A stretch of 64,000 nt of DNA. Origin: Rikenellaceae bacterium. GTDB taxonomy: Bacteria; Bacteroidota; Bacteroidia; Bacteroidales; Rikenellaceae. This document shows, piece by piece, positions 1 through 9,883 of this stretch. The notes under the pieces are model-generated. The model ran no database searches and had not been told where the DNA came from. It saw only the letters and a program-made list of their open reading frames with translations. Location of the stretch: NCBI GenBank assembly GCA_015059965.1, contig SUZM01000012.1, positions 1-64,000 of the forward strand, written 5' to 3'. Every line of letters starts with the position of its first letter. The stretch's first letter is position 1. The position numbers and the translations under genes are program-made.

Positions 1-14
1 TGAACGCTAATAGA

Positions 15-749
15 ATGAAAAACATAGTAATAGCAGCAGGGTATGCAACGAGGCTGGGTGAACTGACCAAGAATTTTCCCAAGCCCCTCTTGAAGATCGG
101 CCAGAGCACTATTCTGGGCCGTATGCTCGATGATATCGACCGCATCCCCCAGATCGACGAACATATCATTATTACGAACCATAAGTTCGCCCCGATCTTC
201 GAGCAGTGGGCCGCCGAACAGCACTACACCAAGCCGCTGACGATCGTCGATGACGGCACCGAGACCAACGAGACGCGCCTGGGGGCCGTCTGCGACCTGC
301 TCTATGCGATGGAAAAACTCTCGATCGACGACGATATGTTGGTCGTGGCGGCCGATAATATCCTCTTCTTCTCGTTCCAGGAGTTTGTCGATTTCGCCCT
401 TGCCAAGCAGACGAGCTGCATCATGTGCCACGAGCAGCCCTCAGTGGAGAAGCTGCAGAGAACGGGCGTGGTCGTCGTGGACGAGGAGTGGCGCGTGGAG
501 AATATGGAGGAGAAGCCTCAAGAGCCGAAGAGCCACTGGGCAGTACCTCCCTTCTATATCTACCTGAAAAAGGATCTGGACCTGGTGCGCCACGCGGTCC
601 AGAACGGCTGCGGCAAAGATGCCCCGGGCAACTTAGCCCACTACCTGGTGGACCGCACCCCGATCCACGCCTGGCCCATGTCCGCCGGCCGCTTCGACAT
701 CGGATCCCTCGACACCTACCGCGAAGCCTGCGAAAAGTTCGGAAAATAG
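15..749 (+). CDS. Sugar-phosphate nucleotidyltransferase family protein
   Basis: N-terminal MKNIVIAAGYATRLGELTKNFPKPLLKIG matches the nucleotidyltransferase signature (AAGxxTRL...PKPL); C-term FDIGSLDTY. Confidence 0.85.
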   Translation: MKNIVIAAGYATRLGELTKNFPKPLLKIGQSTILGRMLDDIDRIPQIDEHIIITNHKFAPIFEQWAAEQHYTKPLTIVDDGTETNETRLGAVCDLLYAMEKLSIDDDMLVVAADNILFFSFQEFVDFALAKQTSCIMCHEQPSVEKLQRTGVVVVDEEWRVENMEEKPQEPKSHWAVPPFYIYLKKDLDLVRHAVQNGCGKDAPGNLAHYLVDRTPIHAWPMSAGRFDIGSLDTYREACEKFGK

Positions 750-761
750 AAAAGATGCAAT

Positions 762-2216
762 ATGGCCTCTGATCTAAAAAAGAAGACTCTTTCGGGAATG
801 ATATGGAGCTTTGTGCAGCGTTTTGGCACAATGGCTATATCGTTCGTTTCGAATATTGTCCTTGCGCGACTCCTCACCCCCGATGACTATGGCACTATTG
901 GTATGCTTATGATCTTCATCGCAGTTGCCAATACGTTTGTTGATGGTGGTTTCGGCTCGGCTCTTATTCAGAAGAAAGAGCCTACCGAGGAGGACTACTC
1001 CACAATCTTTTGGTGGAATATGTTCTTATCGGTAGTCCTTTATGGTTTGCTCTTTATAGGAGCTCCTGCTGTAGCAAGATTTTATAATCTACCTCTCCTT
1101 TGTGATGTATTGAGGATACAGGGAGTTGTGCTAATTGTCAATGCTCTAAGCATCATTCAACAAAATCAACTTAGAAAGCAACTTAAGTTTAAACGATTAG
1201 CCACAGTAACCGTGATCTCTGCGACTTTCTCTGCCGGTATTGCAATTATATTGGCATATATGGGATGGGGTGTATGGGCACTTGTGGCACAACAGTTAAT
1301 GTTAAGTGCTTTTACTGCCATACAATTATGGGTATTAAATAAATGGAGCCCATTGCTTATTTTTTCAAAAGAGTCTTTCAAGCAGTTGTTCGGATTTGGG
1401 GGGTTTATATTACTTTCAAATTTAATAAATACATTTTGTAATAATGTGCAAACATTATTAATTGGTCGATATTTCACCCCATCAATATTAGGTCATTACA
1501 CGCAAGCTCGTAAACTCGAAGAGTTGGCATCTACTAGCGTTTCAAGTATTATAGATCAAGTGTCATATCCAGTGCTAGCAGAGTGTCAGAATAATATTGC
1601 TGAAATGCGAACCGTATTGAAGAAACTTTTACTGTGCATAGCATTTGTAACTATACCAGTAATGGCAGTTCTTGCACTTAATGCCCATTCATTAATTATA
1701 TTTCTCTATACTAATAAGTGGGTTGAATGTATTCCGTATTTTCAGATACTCTGTATCGCTGGTATAGCGATTAGCATGCAAGGAATATTGTATTATGCTG
1801 TCGCCTGTTTGGGTAAAAGTCGAGAATTATTCATTTGGACTATCATAAAGCGAGGTGTAGGCCTTTTATTGTTAGTAGTAGGAATTTTTTTTGGCGGCAT
1901 ATATGGATTATTAATAGGAACTGTTCTGAGTACATGGATTGTATATCTATCAAATGCATATTTATGTTCTAAGCATATTCATTACACACTTACGAAACAA
2001 CTGTTGGATTTATTGCCTATCGTAATAGTAAATTTAATATCGTATTTAATATCGTATTATATTGGATCTTGTATTGCCCTTCCAATGTATGTAGAGAGTT
2101 TTATCGTAACAGGATCGTATATGGTTGTATATTTATTCATATCATATCTTGTCAAGATTAAACCGCTAATAGATGTATATAATATTTTGAATAATCTAAT
2201 AAAACGATTGCTATGA
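762..2216 (+). CDS. Polysaccharide flippase / lipopolysaccharide biosynthesis protein (MOP superfamily, Wzx-like)
   Basis: Multi-TM protein, N-term SGMIWSFVQRFGTMAISFVSNIVLARLLTPDDYGTIGM typical of Wzx/PST flippases. Confidence 0.88.
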   Translation: MASDLKKKTLSGMIWSFVQRFGTMAISFVSNIVLARLLTPDDYGTIGMLMIFIAVANTFVDGGFGSALIQKKEPTEEDYSTIFWWNMFLSVVLYGLLFIGAPAVARFYNLPLLCDVLRIQGVVLIVNALSIIQQNQLRKQLKFKRLATVTVISATFSAGIAIILAYMGWGVWALVAQQLMLSAFTAIQLWVLNKWSPLLIFSKESFKQLFGFGGFILLSNLINTFCNNVQTLLIGRYFTPSILGHYTQARKLEELASTSVSSIIDQVSYPVLAECQNNIAEMRTVLKKLLLCIAFVTIPVMAVLALNAHSLIIFLYTNKWVECIPYFQILCIAGIAISMQGILYYAVACLGKSRELFIWTIIKRGVGLLLLVVGIFFGGIYGLLIGTVLSTWIVYLSNAYLCSKHIHYTLTKQLLDLLPIVIVNLISYLISYYIGSCIALPMYVESFIVTGSYMVVYLFISYLVKIKPLIDVYNILNNLIKRLL

Positions 2217-3433
2217 TTAGAATTAGTTGCCCCAAAATAGAGCGCCATAATGATCGGGTGCTTATGATATCCAATATTACAGATGAATATCAAAACATAA
2301 ATGAAGATATCTACTATACAACTACAGATGAATATGGAGAATACCTATGTCACGAAGTTGCTGATGCTTTCGTAGTCGGCGTGTTGCTACCGGCAGCGAG
2401 ATATGAACAAGATATTATAGTTGAAGGTGCTGTATCGGACCGATTATACTACAATATAAATAATTCAGTATTGTATACTCTTTCATTTGTATGGAGAAAA
2501 AAAAGAGTTAGGCTGTACGCGAAAGAGGTCGTAAACTCACAATTTAACGGTGATGCTGTGGGGTGTGGTTGTTCGCTCGGTATAGATTCTTTTGCTGCAA
2601 TGCTTTTACACCTAAATAATGTAGAACTTCCTAAATACAATATTACTCATCTCACATATTTCAATGTTGGTGCGATGGGGTATGCAAATCTTGAAAAAGC
2701 AAAAGCATCTTACAACAAAGATATAGAGTTAGTTAAAAAATTTGCAACAAAAGTTAACTTGCCAATTGTACAGTTAGAGTCGAATTTCTCTATACTATAT
2801 AAGGAGTTTGATTTTGACCAAAGTGGTGACATTCGCAATTTTAGCGCTGTACTGGCTCTACAAAAATTATTCGGCAAATATTTGTATGGTTCATCATATC
2901 CTATACAAGACTTTAAATTTGAAATATCTCAAACGGGATACTACGAAACTCTATTAGCACCGTTGTTATCGACAAACTCATGCGAAATCGTCATAGCCAA
3001 TCCCGACTTAACTCGTATAGAGAAAACAAAAATTATTTTAGATAACAAAATGGCGCAGCAGACACTATATGTTTGTTGGAAAGAGCTTTTAGCTAATAAA
3101 TTTCCCAATTCAGAAATTGCAAGAATAAAAGATAAGTTTCTTAATTGTAGTAGGTGTGATAAGTGTTTGCGAACTCTTTTGGCTATTGATGTCATGGGAT
3201 GTTTGGAAAAGTTTAAGGATATCTTTGATATAGAATATTATAAAACAGTAAAAGACAAGTATGTTGCTAAAGTGATATACGCCAATAAACATAATGCGTT
3301 TTATAAAGATTTATCTAATTTAATCAAGGAATATAATCACCCGATCTCCTTTAGATCAAGGATATATCTCGTTATGTACAGACTCAAAGTATACGGAATT
3401 GCTCAAAGATTAAAATCCCTATTAAAAAAATAA
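2213..3433 (+). CDS. PP-loop ATP pyrophosphatase-like protein of unknown function in the polysaccharide locus
   Basis: GCGCSLGIDSFAAM resembles an SxGxDS PP-loop; C-terminal CSRCDKCLRT Cys cluster; ATGA overlap with the flippase gene. Confidence 0.6.
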   Translation: MIRISCPKIERHNDRVLMISNITDEYQNINEDIYYTTTDEYGEYLCHEVADAFVVGVLLPAARYEQDIIVEGAVSDRLYYNINNSVLYTLSFVWRKKRVRLYAKEVVNSQFNGDAVGCGCSLGIDSFAAMLLHLNNVELPKYNITHLTYFNVGAMGYANLEKAKASYNKDIELVKKFATKVNLPIVQLESNFSILYKEFDFDQSGDIRNFSAVLALQKLFGKYLYGSSYPIQDFKFEISQTGYYETLLAPLLSTNSCEIVIANPDLTRIEKTKIILDNKMAQQTLYVCWKELLANKFPNSEIARIKDKFLNCSRCDKCLRTLLAIDVMGCLEKFKDIFDIEYYKTVKDKYVAKVIYANKHNAFYKDLSNLIKEYNHPISFRSRIYLVMYRLKVYGIAQRLKSLLKK

Positions 3434-3438
3434 AGACT

Positions 3439-4563
3439 ATGAAAATTATTTTCTGTGGAGATGTAATGCCAGGCGGCGTACTCCCATATCAAAAAGAATA
3501 TATTACCAAAGAAGTAAAAAACTATTTGAAGTTATTCGATCTTCGCATTGGCACCTTAGAGGCTGCTATTGGTACAGACATTCCATATGATGAGACCAAA
3601 ATGAATGGTCGAATGAATATTGTGTATGCAAGAAACGAAGATTTCTTCAGAGTGAAAGAATTGAATTTTGATATTGTTTCTTTGGCTAATAACCATGTAT
3701 TCGACTTAGGAGAGGAGGGCTTGCGTAATACGATTGATATATTAAAGAGAAATAATATTAAATATTGTGGTGCAGGCTTAAATTATGAAGAAGCATCTAA
3801 ACCTGCTGTTATAGAACGAAATGGCAAATCGATAGCCATACTTGCGTATTGTATGTATGGTAATAAATACTTGGGATATGTTGAATTGGCAGGCAAAGAT
3901 AAGGCGGGCGTTAATCCGTTGGACATAGACCAAGTCGTTACAGATATTCGTAAATACAAGAAAATATATGATTATGTAGTTGTGATGCCTCATTGGGGGC
4001 GTGAGTATCAGTATTTGCCAATGCTTGAGTGCAAAGATATGTCTCTGCAGATGATTGATGCTGGAGCAGATGCAATTATCGGTGGACATGCACACAATAT
4101 ACAGCCATGTATTAAATATAAGGGGAAGCCAATTTATTTCTGTTTGGCAAATTTCTTATTCCCTGATTATTACATGCATCCACCTCGTCCAATATGGTAT
4201 CCTGACTCTTCATACGATGTTAAATCGATAAGTAAGTCATACTGTTACCCAGATCATATAGATAACCCCACAACATCTGTATGGCGTAATAGTAGTAGAG
4301 TCGGGATGGTTGTGGAAATGGATGTAAACGATACCATCAAAACGCGATATAGATTTGTTTATCTATCGAAAAATAATATACTCCAGTTTTATAGCAAATG
4401 TAACAGCATCCTAAAGAGGTTAAAATTATATTTAATGGGAAAATTGATTAAATCTAACGCTTATCCATCTTTAAAAAATTGTTACGAATCGAAGTACAAC
4501 CTTCCAATTCGCGGCTGGCATTTTATATACAGAAAATTACGCTTAAATAATATCTTTGACTAA
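3439..4563 (+). CDS. CapA family protein (metallophosphatase-like, capsule / poly-gamma-glutamate type)
   Basis: FCGDVMPGG...NLEAAIG-like start, SLANNHVFDLGEEGLRNTID, VVMPHWGREYQ, ADAIIGGHAHNIQP motifs of the CapA family. Confidence 0.88.
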   Translation: MKIIFCGDVMPGGVLPYQKEYITKEVKNYLKLFDLRIGTLEAAIGTDIPYDETKMNGRMNIVYARNEDFFRVKELNFDIVSLANNHVFDLGEEGLRNTIDILKRNNIKYCGAGLNYEEASKPAVIERNGKSIAILAYCMYGNKYLGYVELAGKDKAGVNPLDIDQVVTDIRKYKKIYDYVVVMPHWGREYQYLPMLECKDMSLQMIDAGADAIIGGHAHNIQPCIKYKGKPIYFCLANFLFPDYYMHPPRPIWYPDSSYDVKSISKSYCYPDHIDNPTTSVWRNSSRVGMVVEMDVNDTIKTRYRFVYLSKNNILQFYSKCNSILKRLKLYLMGKLIKSNAYPSLKNCYESKYNLPIRGWHFIYRKLRLNNIFD

Positions 4564-4575
4564 AATCCATACACT

Positions 4576-5562
4576 ATGAAAACCATCGGATTAATTATTA
4601 GCCATAAGAACGGCGAGAGGCGCCGTGCTTTGCTTCCAAAAGATATAGAGAAAAATGTTAAGAATCCTCAGCAGTTGTTTTTCGAAGAGGGCTATGGCCT
4701 ATCTGTTGGCGTAAGCGATGATGAATATCGCGCTGTCGGTTGTAATATAGTATCTCGCGAGGAGGCTCTTGCTTGCGATGTTATTACCGATGTCAAGCTT
4801 GGTGATGCTGACTATCTCGATGAGATAGCCCCTAATAAGATACTCTTCGGTTGGGCCCATGCGGTGCAGAATATTCCATTCACGAGCAATATCCTGAAAA
4901 ACAACCATACCGTAGTAGCTTGGGAGGATATCTTCGAGAATGGTCGTTACATCTTCTATCGCAACCGTGAGGTAGCGGGCGAGGCAGCTATTATGCACGC
5001 CTACCGCTATTGTGGCAAGATGCCTTATGACACCAAGGTTGCAATCTTGGGTAATGGACAAACAGCAAAGGGCGCACTTAGAATATTGCACGGACTTGGT
5101 GCTGAGGTAGATGTATATAACCGTCGCTTGGAGAAACTATTCCGTGAAAAGATGTATGAGTACGATGTGTTGGTTAATTGCATTCTGTGGGATACAAACC
5201 GCACTGACCGCATAATTTACAAGGAGGACCTCAAGAAGATGAAACCAGGTACAATGATTATCGATGTCAGCTGTGACCCTTACCTTGAGATTGAGACTTC
5301 GCATCCTACACCCATTGATGATCCAGTATATGAGGTAGATGGCATAATCCACTATACCGTGGATAACACACCTGGTATGTTCCCTATTACAATTACAAAG
5401 GTATTAAGCGAGGGTATTTCTCGGTATATTGACTATATCATCGAGGGAAGTATCGAGTCATATCCCAAGAACCTTCAGACAGCCGTAGTAATAGAGAATG
5501 GTCATATCCGTGATGAAAGAATCACCACATTCCGAATGGCTCGTAATGAATTTTGCAAATAG
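4576..5562 (+). CDS. N(5)-(carboxyethyl)ornithine synthase-like / alanine dehydrogenase-like NAD(P)-dependent enzyme
   Basis: ERRRALLPKDI, VAILGNGQTAKGALRIL (Rossmann), GTMIIDVSCD, VDNTPGMFPIT; overall resembles Lactococcus CEOS. Confidence 0.7.
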   Translation: MKTIGLIISHKNGERRRALLPKDIEKNVKNPQQLFFEEGYGLSVGVSDDEYRAVGCNIVSREEALACDVITDVKLGDADYLDEIAPNKILFGWAHAVQNIPFTSNILKNNHTVVAWEDIFENGRYIFYRNREVAGEAAIMHAYRYCGKMPYDTKVAILGNGQTAKGALRILHGLGAEVDVYNRRLEKLFREKMYEYDVLVNCILWDTNRTDRIIYKEDLKKMKPGTMIIDVSCDPYLEIETSHPTPIDDPVYEVDGIIHYTVDNTPGMFPITITKVLSEGISRYIDYIIEGSIESYPKNLQTAVVIENGHIRDERITTFRMARNEFCK

Positions 5563-5567
5563 TTGTT

Positions 5568-6722
5568 ATGCACTCAGTTAAGCGATTTCTTGCATTCTGG
5601 TATAGGTTAATACCTTGGATTATTAGATATCCGGCTAAGTCATTTGGTCAGAAGGTGAAGATACTCTTTGACTATATACATCTATATCGCACAAAAGGAC
5701 TTACTTGTGATGAATATTACGACTATGAGTTTGAAAAGCGAGGTGAAGAGTTTAGAAAAGACTTCTTGGGTATTCACGAACAAAGAGTATACCTAGACCT
5801 TCTTAATCCAGTAAAGTATTGCGGTTTAAGCCGTAATAAATTCTTAGCGCATAAGATTTTGGAAAATACTGGTGTGCGCAAGTCAGAGCTCTATTGCTAC
5901 TATCAACCAGAAGGACGAGTGTTTGATAGCAACGAAATAGCAACCAATGTGGTGGATGTTTGCCGTATTCTTAAGCAAAAGGGAGTTAAGCAGTGTGTTA
6001 TTAAGGACACTGAAAATTCACACGGCGAAGGTGTAATGGTCGTTAAGTCTATAGAGTATCAGGATGAAGATTGCAAGCTTAACTACTTTGATGGCAATAG
6101 CGCAAAACTATCTGAGGTTCTTGGTAAACATCCCCTAATTTTCGAGGCACTTATCAAGCAGACTGAACAGTTTGCTAGTTTCAACTCATCGTCAGTAAAT
6201 ACAGTACGCTTTATGACTGTCCTTCACCCTAATGGCGAAGCAAAAGTAATTGCTACATTTATAAAGATAGGTCGAGCAGGTAGCTGTGTAGACAATGCGG
6301 GAGCTGGTGGGAATGTAGATGTTTGTGTTGATGTCGAGTCGGGTGAGATAAAATATGCTATTCAGTATGATGGTTGGCGTAAAATCAGTGAAATCGAAAA
6401 GCATCCCGATAGTGGCACACAACTTAATGGCGTGATTCTCGACAATTGGGAACAGATTAAGGCTGAGGTAGTCCGGTTCCAGCAGGCCATGCCTTGGTGC
6501 AAAGCTGCGGGTTGGGATATAGCTATTACAGATGATGGCCCGCTTGTGATTGAGGTAAATGACTTCTGGGATCGTACAGGTCAGTATTTCATCCGTCGAG
6601 GCTGGCGAAATGGTATTCGCGACTGTTACAAAGCGTGGAAGAAAGAGGGTTTGTCACATATTGACTGGAGGCAAACACAAAGATTATCTAACACTCATTT
6701 AAAAAGAATAACAAAAAAATAA
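5568..6722 (+). CDS. Sugar-transfer-associated ATP-grasp protein (PF14397-like), copy 1
   Basis: CVIKDTENSHGEGVMVV, SVNTVRFMTVL...IGRAGSCVDNAGAGGNV, GWDIAITDDGPLVIEVND; start chosen at ATG 5568 (ORF open from 5553). Confidence 0.75.
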   Translation: MHSVKRFLAFWYRLIPWIIRYPAKSFGQKVKILFDYIHLYRTKGLTCDEYYDYEFEKRGEEFRKDFLGIHEQRVYLDLLNPVKYCGLSRNKFLAHKILENTGVRKSELYCYYQPEGRVFDSNEIATNVVDVCRILKQKGVKQCVIKDTENSHGEGVMVVKSIEYQDEDCKLNYFDGNSAKLSEVLGKHPLIFEALIKQTEQFASFNSSSVNTVRFMTVLHPNGEAKVIATFIKIGRAGSCVDNAGAGGNVDVCVDVESGEIKYAIQYDGWRKISEIEKHPDSGTQLNGVILDNWEQIKAEVVRFQQAMPWCKAAGWDIAITDDGPLVIEVNDFWDRTGQYFIRRGWRNGIRDCYKAWKKEGLSHIDWRQTQRLSNTHLKRITKK

Positions 6723-6734
6723 AATAAAATAAAT

Positions 6735-7817
6735 ATGGGCATTGTATCTATCTTAAAGAAGGGAGAGAGTTTCGTAAAACGCAAAATGCTATATAGAATT
6801 CATTTCAACACAATAAATGAAATGAGAGAAGGCAGAACATTTACCAAACTATCAAAAGAGCAAAAAGAAGAAGTTCAAAAATTTTGGAACAAATATTTTG
6901 GAAAGAAAATCAGCCTAAAATGGCACGAATATTATCTAAAGGTTAATGGTATCTTCTCTCCTCAATATATTCCTACATATATCTACTATGCCGAGATATA
7001 TCCTAAACTAAACGACCCTCGCATAGCTGTAGTATATTCGGACAAGAATATGATTGACAAATTACTTGGAGATAGAGTGAAATTGCCAAAGACTTATATA
7101 AAGAATTACAATGGGAATTACTACATTGATAATAAAGTAGTATCTAAGAAAGAGGCCATAGAGAGTTGCCTAAATATTGACGATGCGGTAATTAAACATA
7201 GTCTAGATACTTGCCAAGGAAAGAGTATTCTTCGCTTTAAAAGTGTTAATGGTATAGTAACTGGCAAAGATTGCCCCAAAACGATAGAAGAACTCTTTGA
7301 TAGTTATACAACCGATTTTATAGTTCAAGCGGCTATTCGTCAGAATGCAACCATGGCCAAACTCAATCCAACATCGCTTAACACGGTTCGTATTATGACA
7401 TATTGGGGGAAGGATGGCATTGTCCCTGTATTTGCGGTTGTGAGGATGGGACGCTCTGGTGCTGTAATAGATAACGCTTCATCTGGCGGTATGTATTGCG
7501 GTGTTAATATGGATGGGACTCTCAAAGAGGAGGCATATACATTATACCCCTTTTCATCACATACAGAATCTGACAACGGCATCGTATTTAGGGAGTTTAA
7601 GATTCCATATTTTGAAGCGCTTAAAGATAAAGCGCGAGAGCTTCATGCTCAACTACCATATGCGAAGATTATTGGTTGGGATTTAAGTCTCAATGAGCAG
7701 GACGAGATCGAGCTTGTGGAGATTAATGCGAACTCTCCCGGATTATTCCAAGGAGCTACAGGCCCAGCTTTTGGAGAATATACAAGTGAAATTTTGGAAT
7801 ATTGTCGTAATAAATAG
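6735..7817 (+). CDS. Sugar-transfer-associated ATP-grasp protein (PF14397-like), copy 2
   Basis: AVIKHSLDTCQGKSIL, SLNTVRIMTYWG...RMGRSGAVIDNASSGGM, GWDLSLNEQDEIELVEINANSPG; shared motifs with the preceding gene. Confidence 0.78.
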   Translation: MGIVSILKKGESFVKRKMLYRIHFNTINEMREGRTFTKLSKEQKEEVQKFWNKYFGKKISLKWHEYYLKVNGIFSPQYIPTYIYYAEIYPKLNDPRIAVVYSDKNMIDKLLGDRVKLPKTYIKNYNGNYYIDNKVVSKKEAIESCLNIDDAVIKHSLDTCQGKSILRFKSVNGIVTGKDCPKTIEELFDSYTTDFIVQAAIRQNATMAKLNPTSLNTVRIMTYWGKDGIVPVFAVVRMGRSGAVIDNASSGGMYCGVNMDGTLKEEAYTLYPFSSHTESDNGIVFREFKIPYFEALKDKARELHAQLPYAKIIGWDLSLNEQDEIELVEINANSPGLFQGATGPAFGEYTSEILEYCRNK

Positions 7818-7819
7818 AT

Positions 7820-8707
7820 ATGAGTATGCGCACGAGTAGAAAGTTGAGGATAAAAGCTTATGTTATAAAGCATACACCTGCATTTTTGCAAAAAAGACTT
7901 AATAGTTTTCTATACAAACGAGCTATTGGCCGGAGTCTTAATTGGAAGAACTTAAATGCATACACAGAAAAGATGCAATGGGCCAAATTCTACGATCGCG
8001 ATCAAATGAAGACCCTCTTATCCGACAAATATTTAGTTAGGGAGTGGGTCTCAAAAAAAATTGGGAAAGAATTTTTAATACCGCTTATTGGAGTTTGGGA
8101 CAAATTCTCGGAGATAGATTTTAATTCTCTTCCCAATCAATTTGTTTTAAAGACCAATCATGGTAGCGGATCTGTACTTATAGTGAAGGATAAAGAGAAG
8201 TTTGATATAGCTAATGCTCGAAAGCTTTTTAATGACTGGATGAGTATAGATTATGCGTATGCAACTGGATTTGAGTTACAATATTCAAATATTAAACGTA
8301 AAATAATAGCAGAGAAATATCTTGAGACAGATCTTGGAGAACTTCAAGATTACAAATTCTTATGTTTCGATGGGAAACCATATTATTGTTGGGTAGATCT
8401 TGGTCGTTTTGGGAAGCATACAAGAAATGTATATAACCTCGATTGGGAGCTACAACCATGGAATCAATATACTTATGGAAATTCTAAAGATCCCATACCT
8501 AAACCCAAAAACTTTGAAAAAATGGTTGAGATCGCAACCTCTTTATGTCAAGGATTTTCGCATGTCAGAGTTGATTTATACAATATAGATGGTGTGATAT
8601 ATTTTGGAGAGATGACATTTACAAATGGTTGTGGATTTGACAAGATTATTCCTGATGAATACGATTATATTCTCGGGCAATTGTGGAATATAAACACCAA
8701 AGACTAA
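7820..8707 (+). CDS. TupA-like ATP-grasp protein (PF14305-like)
   Basis: FVLKTNHGSGSVLIVKDK, DLGELQDYKFLCFDGKPYYCWVD, VRVDLYNIDGVIYFGEMTFTNGCGF typical of TupA-like ATP-grasp proteins. Confidence 0.82.
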   Translation: MSMRTSRKLRIKAYVIKHTPAFLQKRLNSFLYKRAIGRSLNWKNLNAYTEKMQWAKFYDRDQMKTLLSDKYLVREWVSKKIGKEFLIPLIGVWDKFSEIDFNSLPNQFVLKTNHGSGSVLIVKDKEKFDIANARKLFNDWMSIDYAYATGFELQYSNIKRKIIAEKYLETDLGELQDYKFLCFDGKPYYCWVDLGRFGKHTRNVYNLDWELQPWNQYTYGNSKDPIPKPKNFEKMVEIATSLCQGFSHVRVDLYNIDGVIYFGEMTFTNGCGFDKIIPDEYDYILGQLWNINTKD

Positions 8708-8720
8708 TACAAAATGGTTA

Positions 8721-9878
8721 TTGTACTCTATGAGGAATAGGATTACTATAATTTGTATGGCAATACTAATTATTGCCTCAACTGTTTCATATACACCAGA
8801 AATATTTGCCAATGATGCTATTTATGGAAGGTTAGGTCTTATTATAATGCTATCAGTTGTGACTCTTTTAGCATTTACTAATAACCTCAAAGAGTTAGTG
8901 CGTAATCGCTTTTTCAATAAAATACTATTTCCATTGATAGCCTTTTCGCTCATAATAACCACTTTTTATGCCATCGGCTTTAGCCGAGTAACAACTGCCG
9001 ATATAATGCAAATAGGTATAATATATGTGTCAATGTGGATAGGTCATGAACTTATTATTTCACAAAAGATCATTACCTCTTTGATTATCATGTATGCTAT
9101 ATTGGCTATATATCTCTGTTATGCATCTGCTTCTACCTATTTGGGAGTAATATCCATGGATGAAAATCTATACATGATTGAGGCAAAAAATCAGATAGGT
9201 GTAATAGCGGCCTATGCTGCTATATATATGGTATATATTGCTCAAACAACAAATAATAGAAAGTTGTCAATACTTACCTATGGTATTTGCATTATACTGA
9301 TAGCTCTTATGCTTATTATACGCTGTCGTACTGCACTTTTAGCATTTATTATTGGAGCTGGGTATATCGTATTTAAAATGTCTGACGCAAAACGACTTTT
9401 CGTATTGTCTTTAGTCGGATTCTTTGTTGTGTTAATATTCTCTGAACAGATATTTAGCACTCTACAAGATGCCTTCATTGGCGATAGAAATGTTAGCAAC
9501 CTTGATGAGGTGAGTTCAAATCGTTTGGAACGCAATGAACAAGGAGTATTGTATCTGCAAAATAACCTATTCGTTGGAGAGATGCAACATCATTCAGGCA
9601 TAGCAATAATCCATAATTATGTAATCAATAGATTGGTCAGGTATGGAATATGGGGATTGCCACTAATCTTCATATATTTTGTGATAGTCACAAAGGTGGT
9701 CAGACAAATACTGCTACCATTAAAACTTACATTTGCTGACATTGGTTATATTGGACTTATAATACCTCTTTTTTGTAGTTTATTAGAGCCCGATGCTCCA
9801 TTCGGACCAGGTACGGTTCAGGCATTCGCATACATCATGTTTGGATACTCAATTAAAAATTCAATAAATAAATTATAG
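8721..9878 (+). CDS. O-antigen polymerase/ligase-like multi-TM protein (Wzy-like)
   Basis: Multi-spanning hydrophobic protein, central loop with VGEMQHHSGIAIIHNYVINRLVRYGIWGL, position in polysaccharide locus. Confidence 0.65.
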   Translation: MYSMRNRITIICMAILIIASTVSYTPEIFANDAIYGRLGLIIMLSVVTLLAFTNNLKELVRNRFFNKILFPLIAFSLIITTFYAIGFSRVTTADIMQIGIIYVSMWIGHELIISQKIITSLIIMYAILAIYLCYASASTYLGVISMDENLYMIEAKNQIGVIAAYAAIYMVYIAQTTNNRKLSILTYGICIILIALMLIIRCRTALLAFIIGAGYIVFKMSDAKRLFVLSLVGFFVVLIFSEQIFSTLQDAFIGDRNVSNLDEVSSNRLERNEQGVLYLQNNLFVGEMQHHSGIAIIHNYVINRLVRYGIWGLPLIFIYFVIVTKVVRQILLPLKLTFADIGYIGLIIPLFCSLLEPDAPFGPGTVQAFAYIMFGYSIKNSINKL

Positions 9879-9883
9879 AAGTA

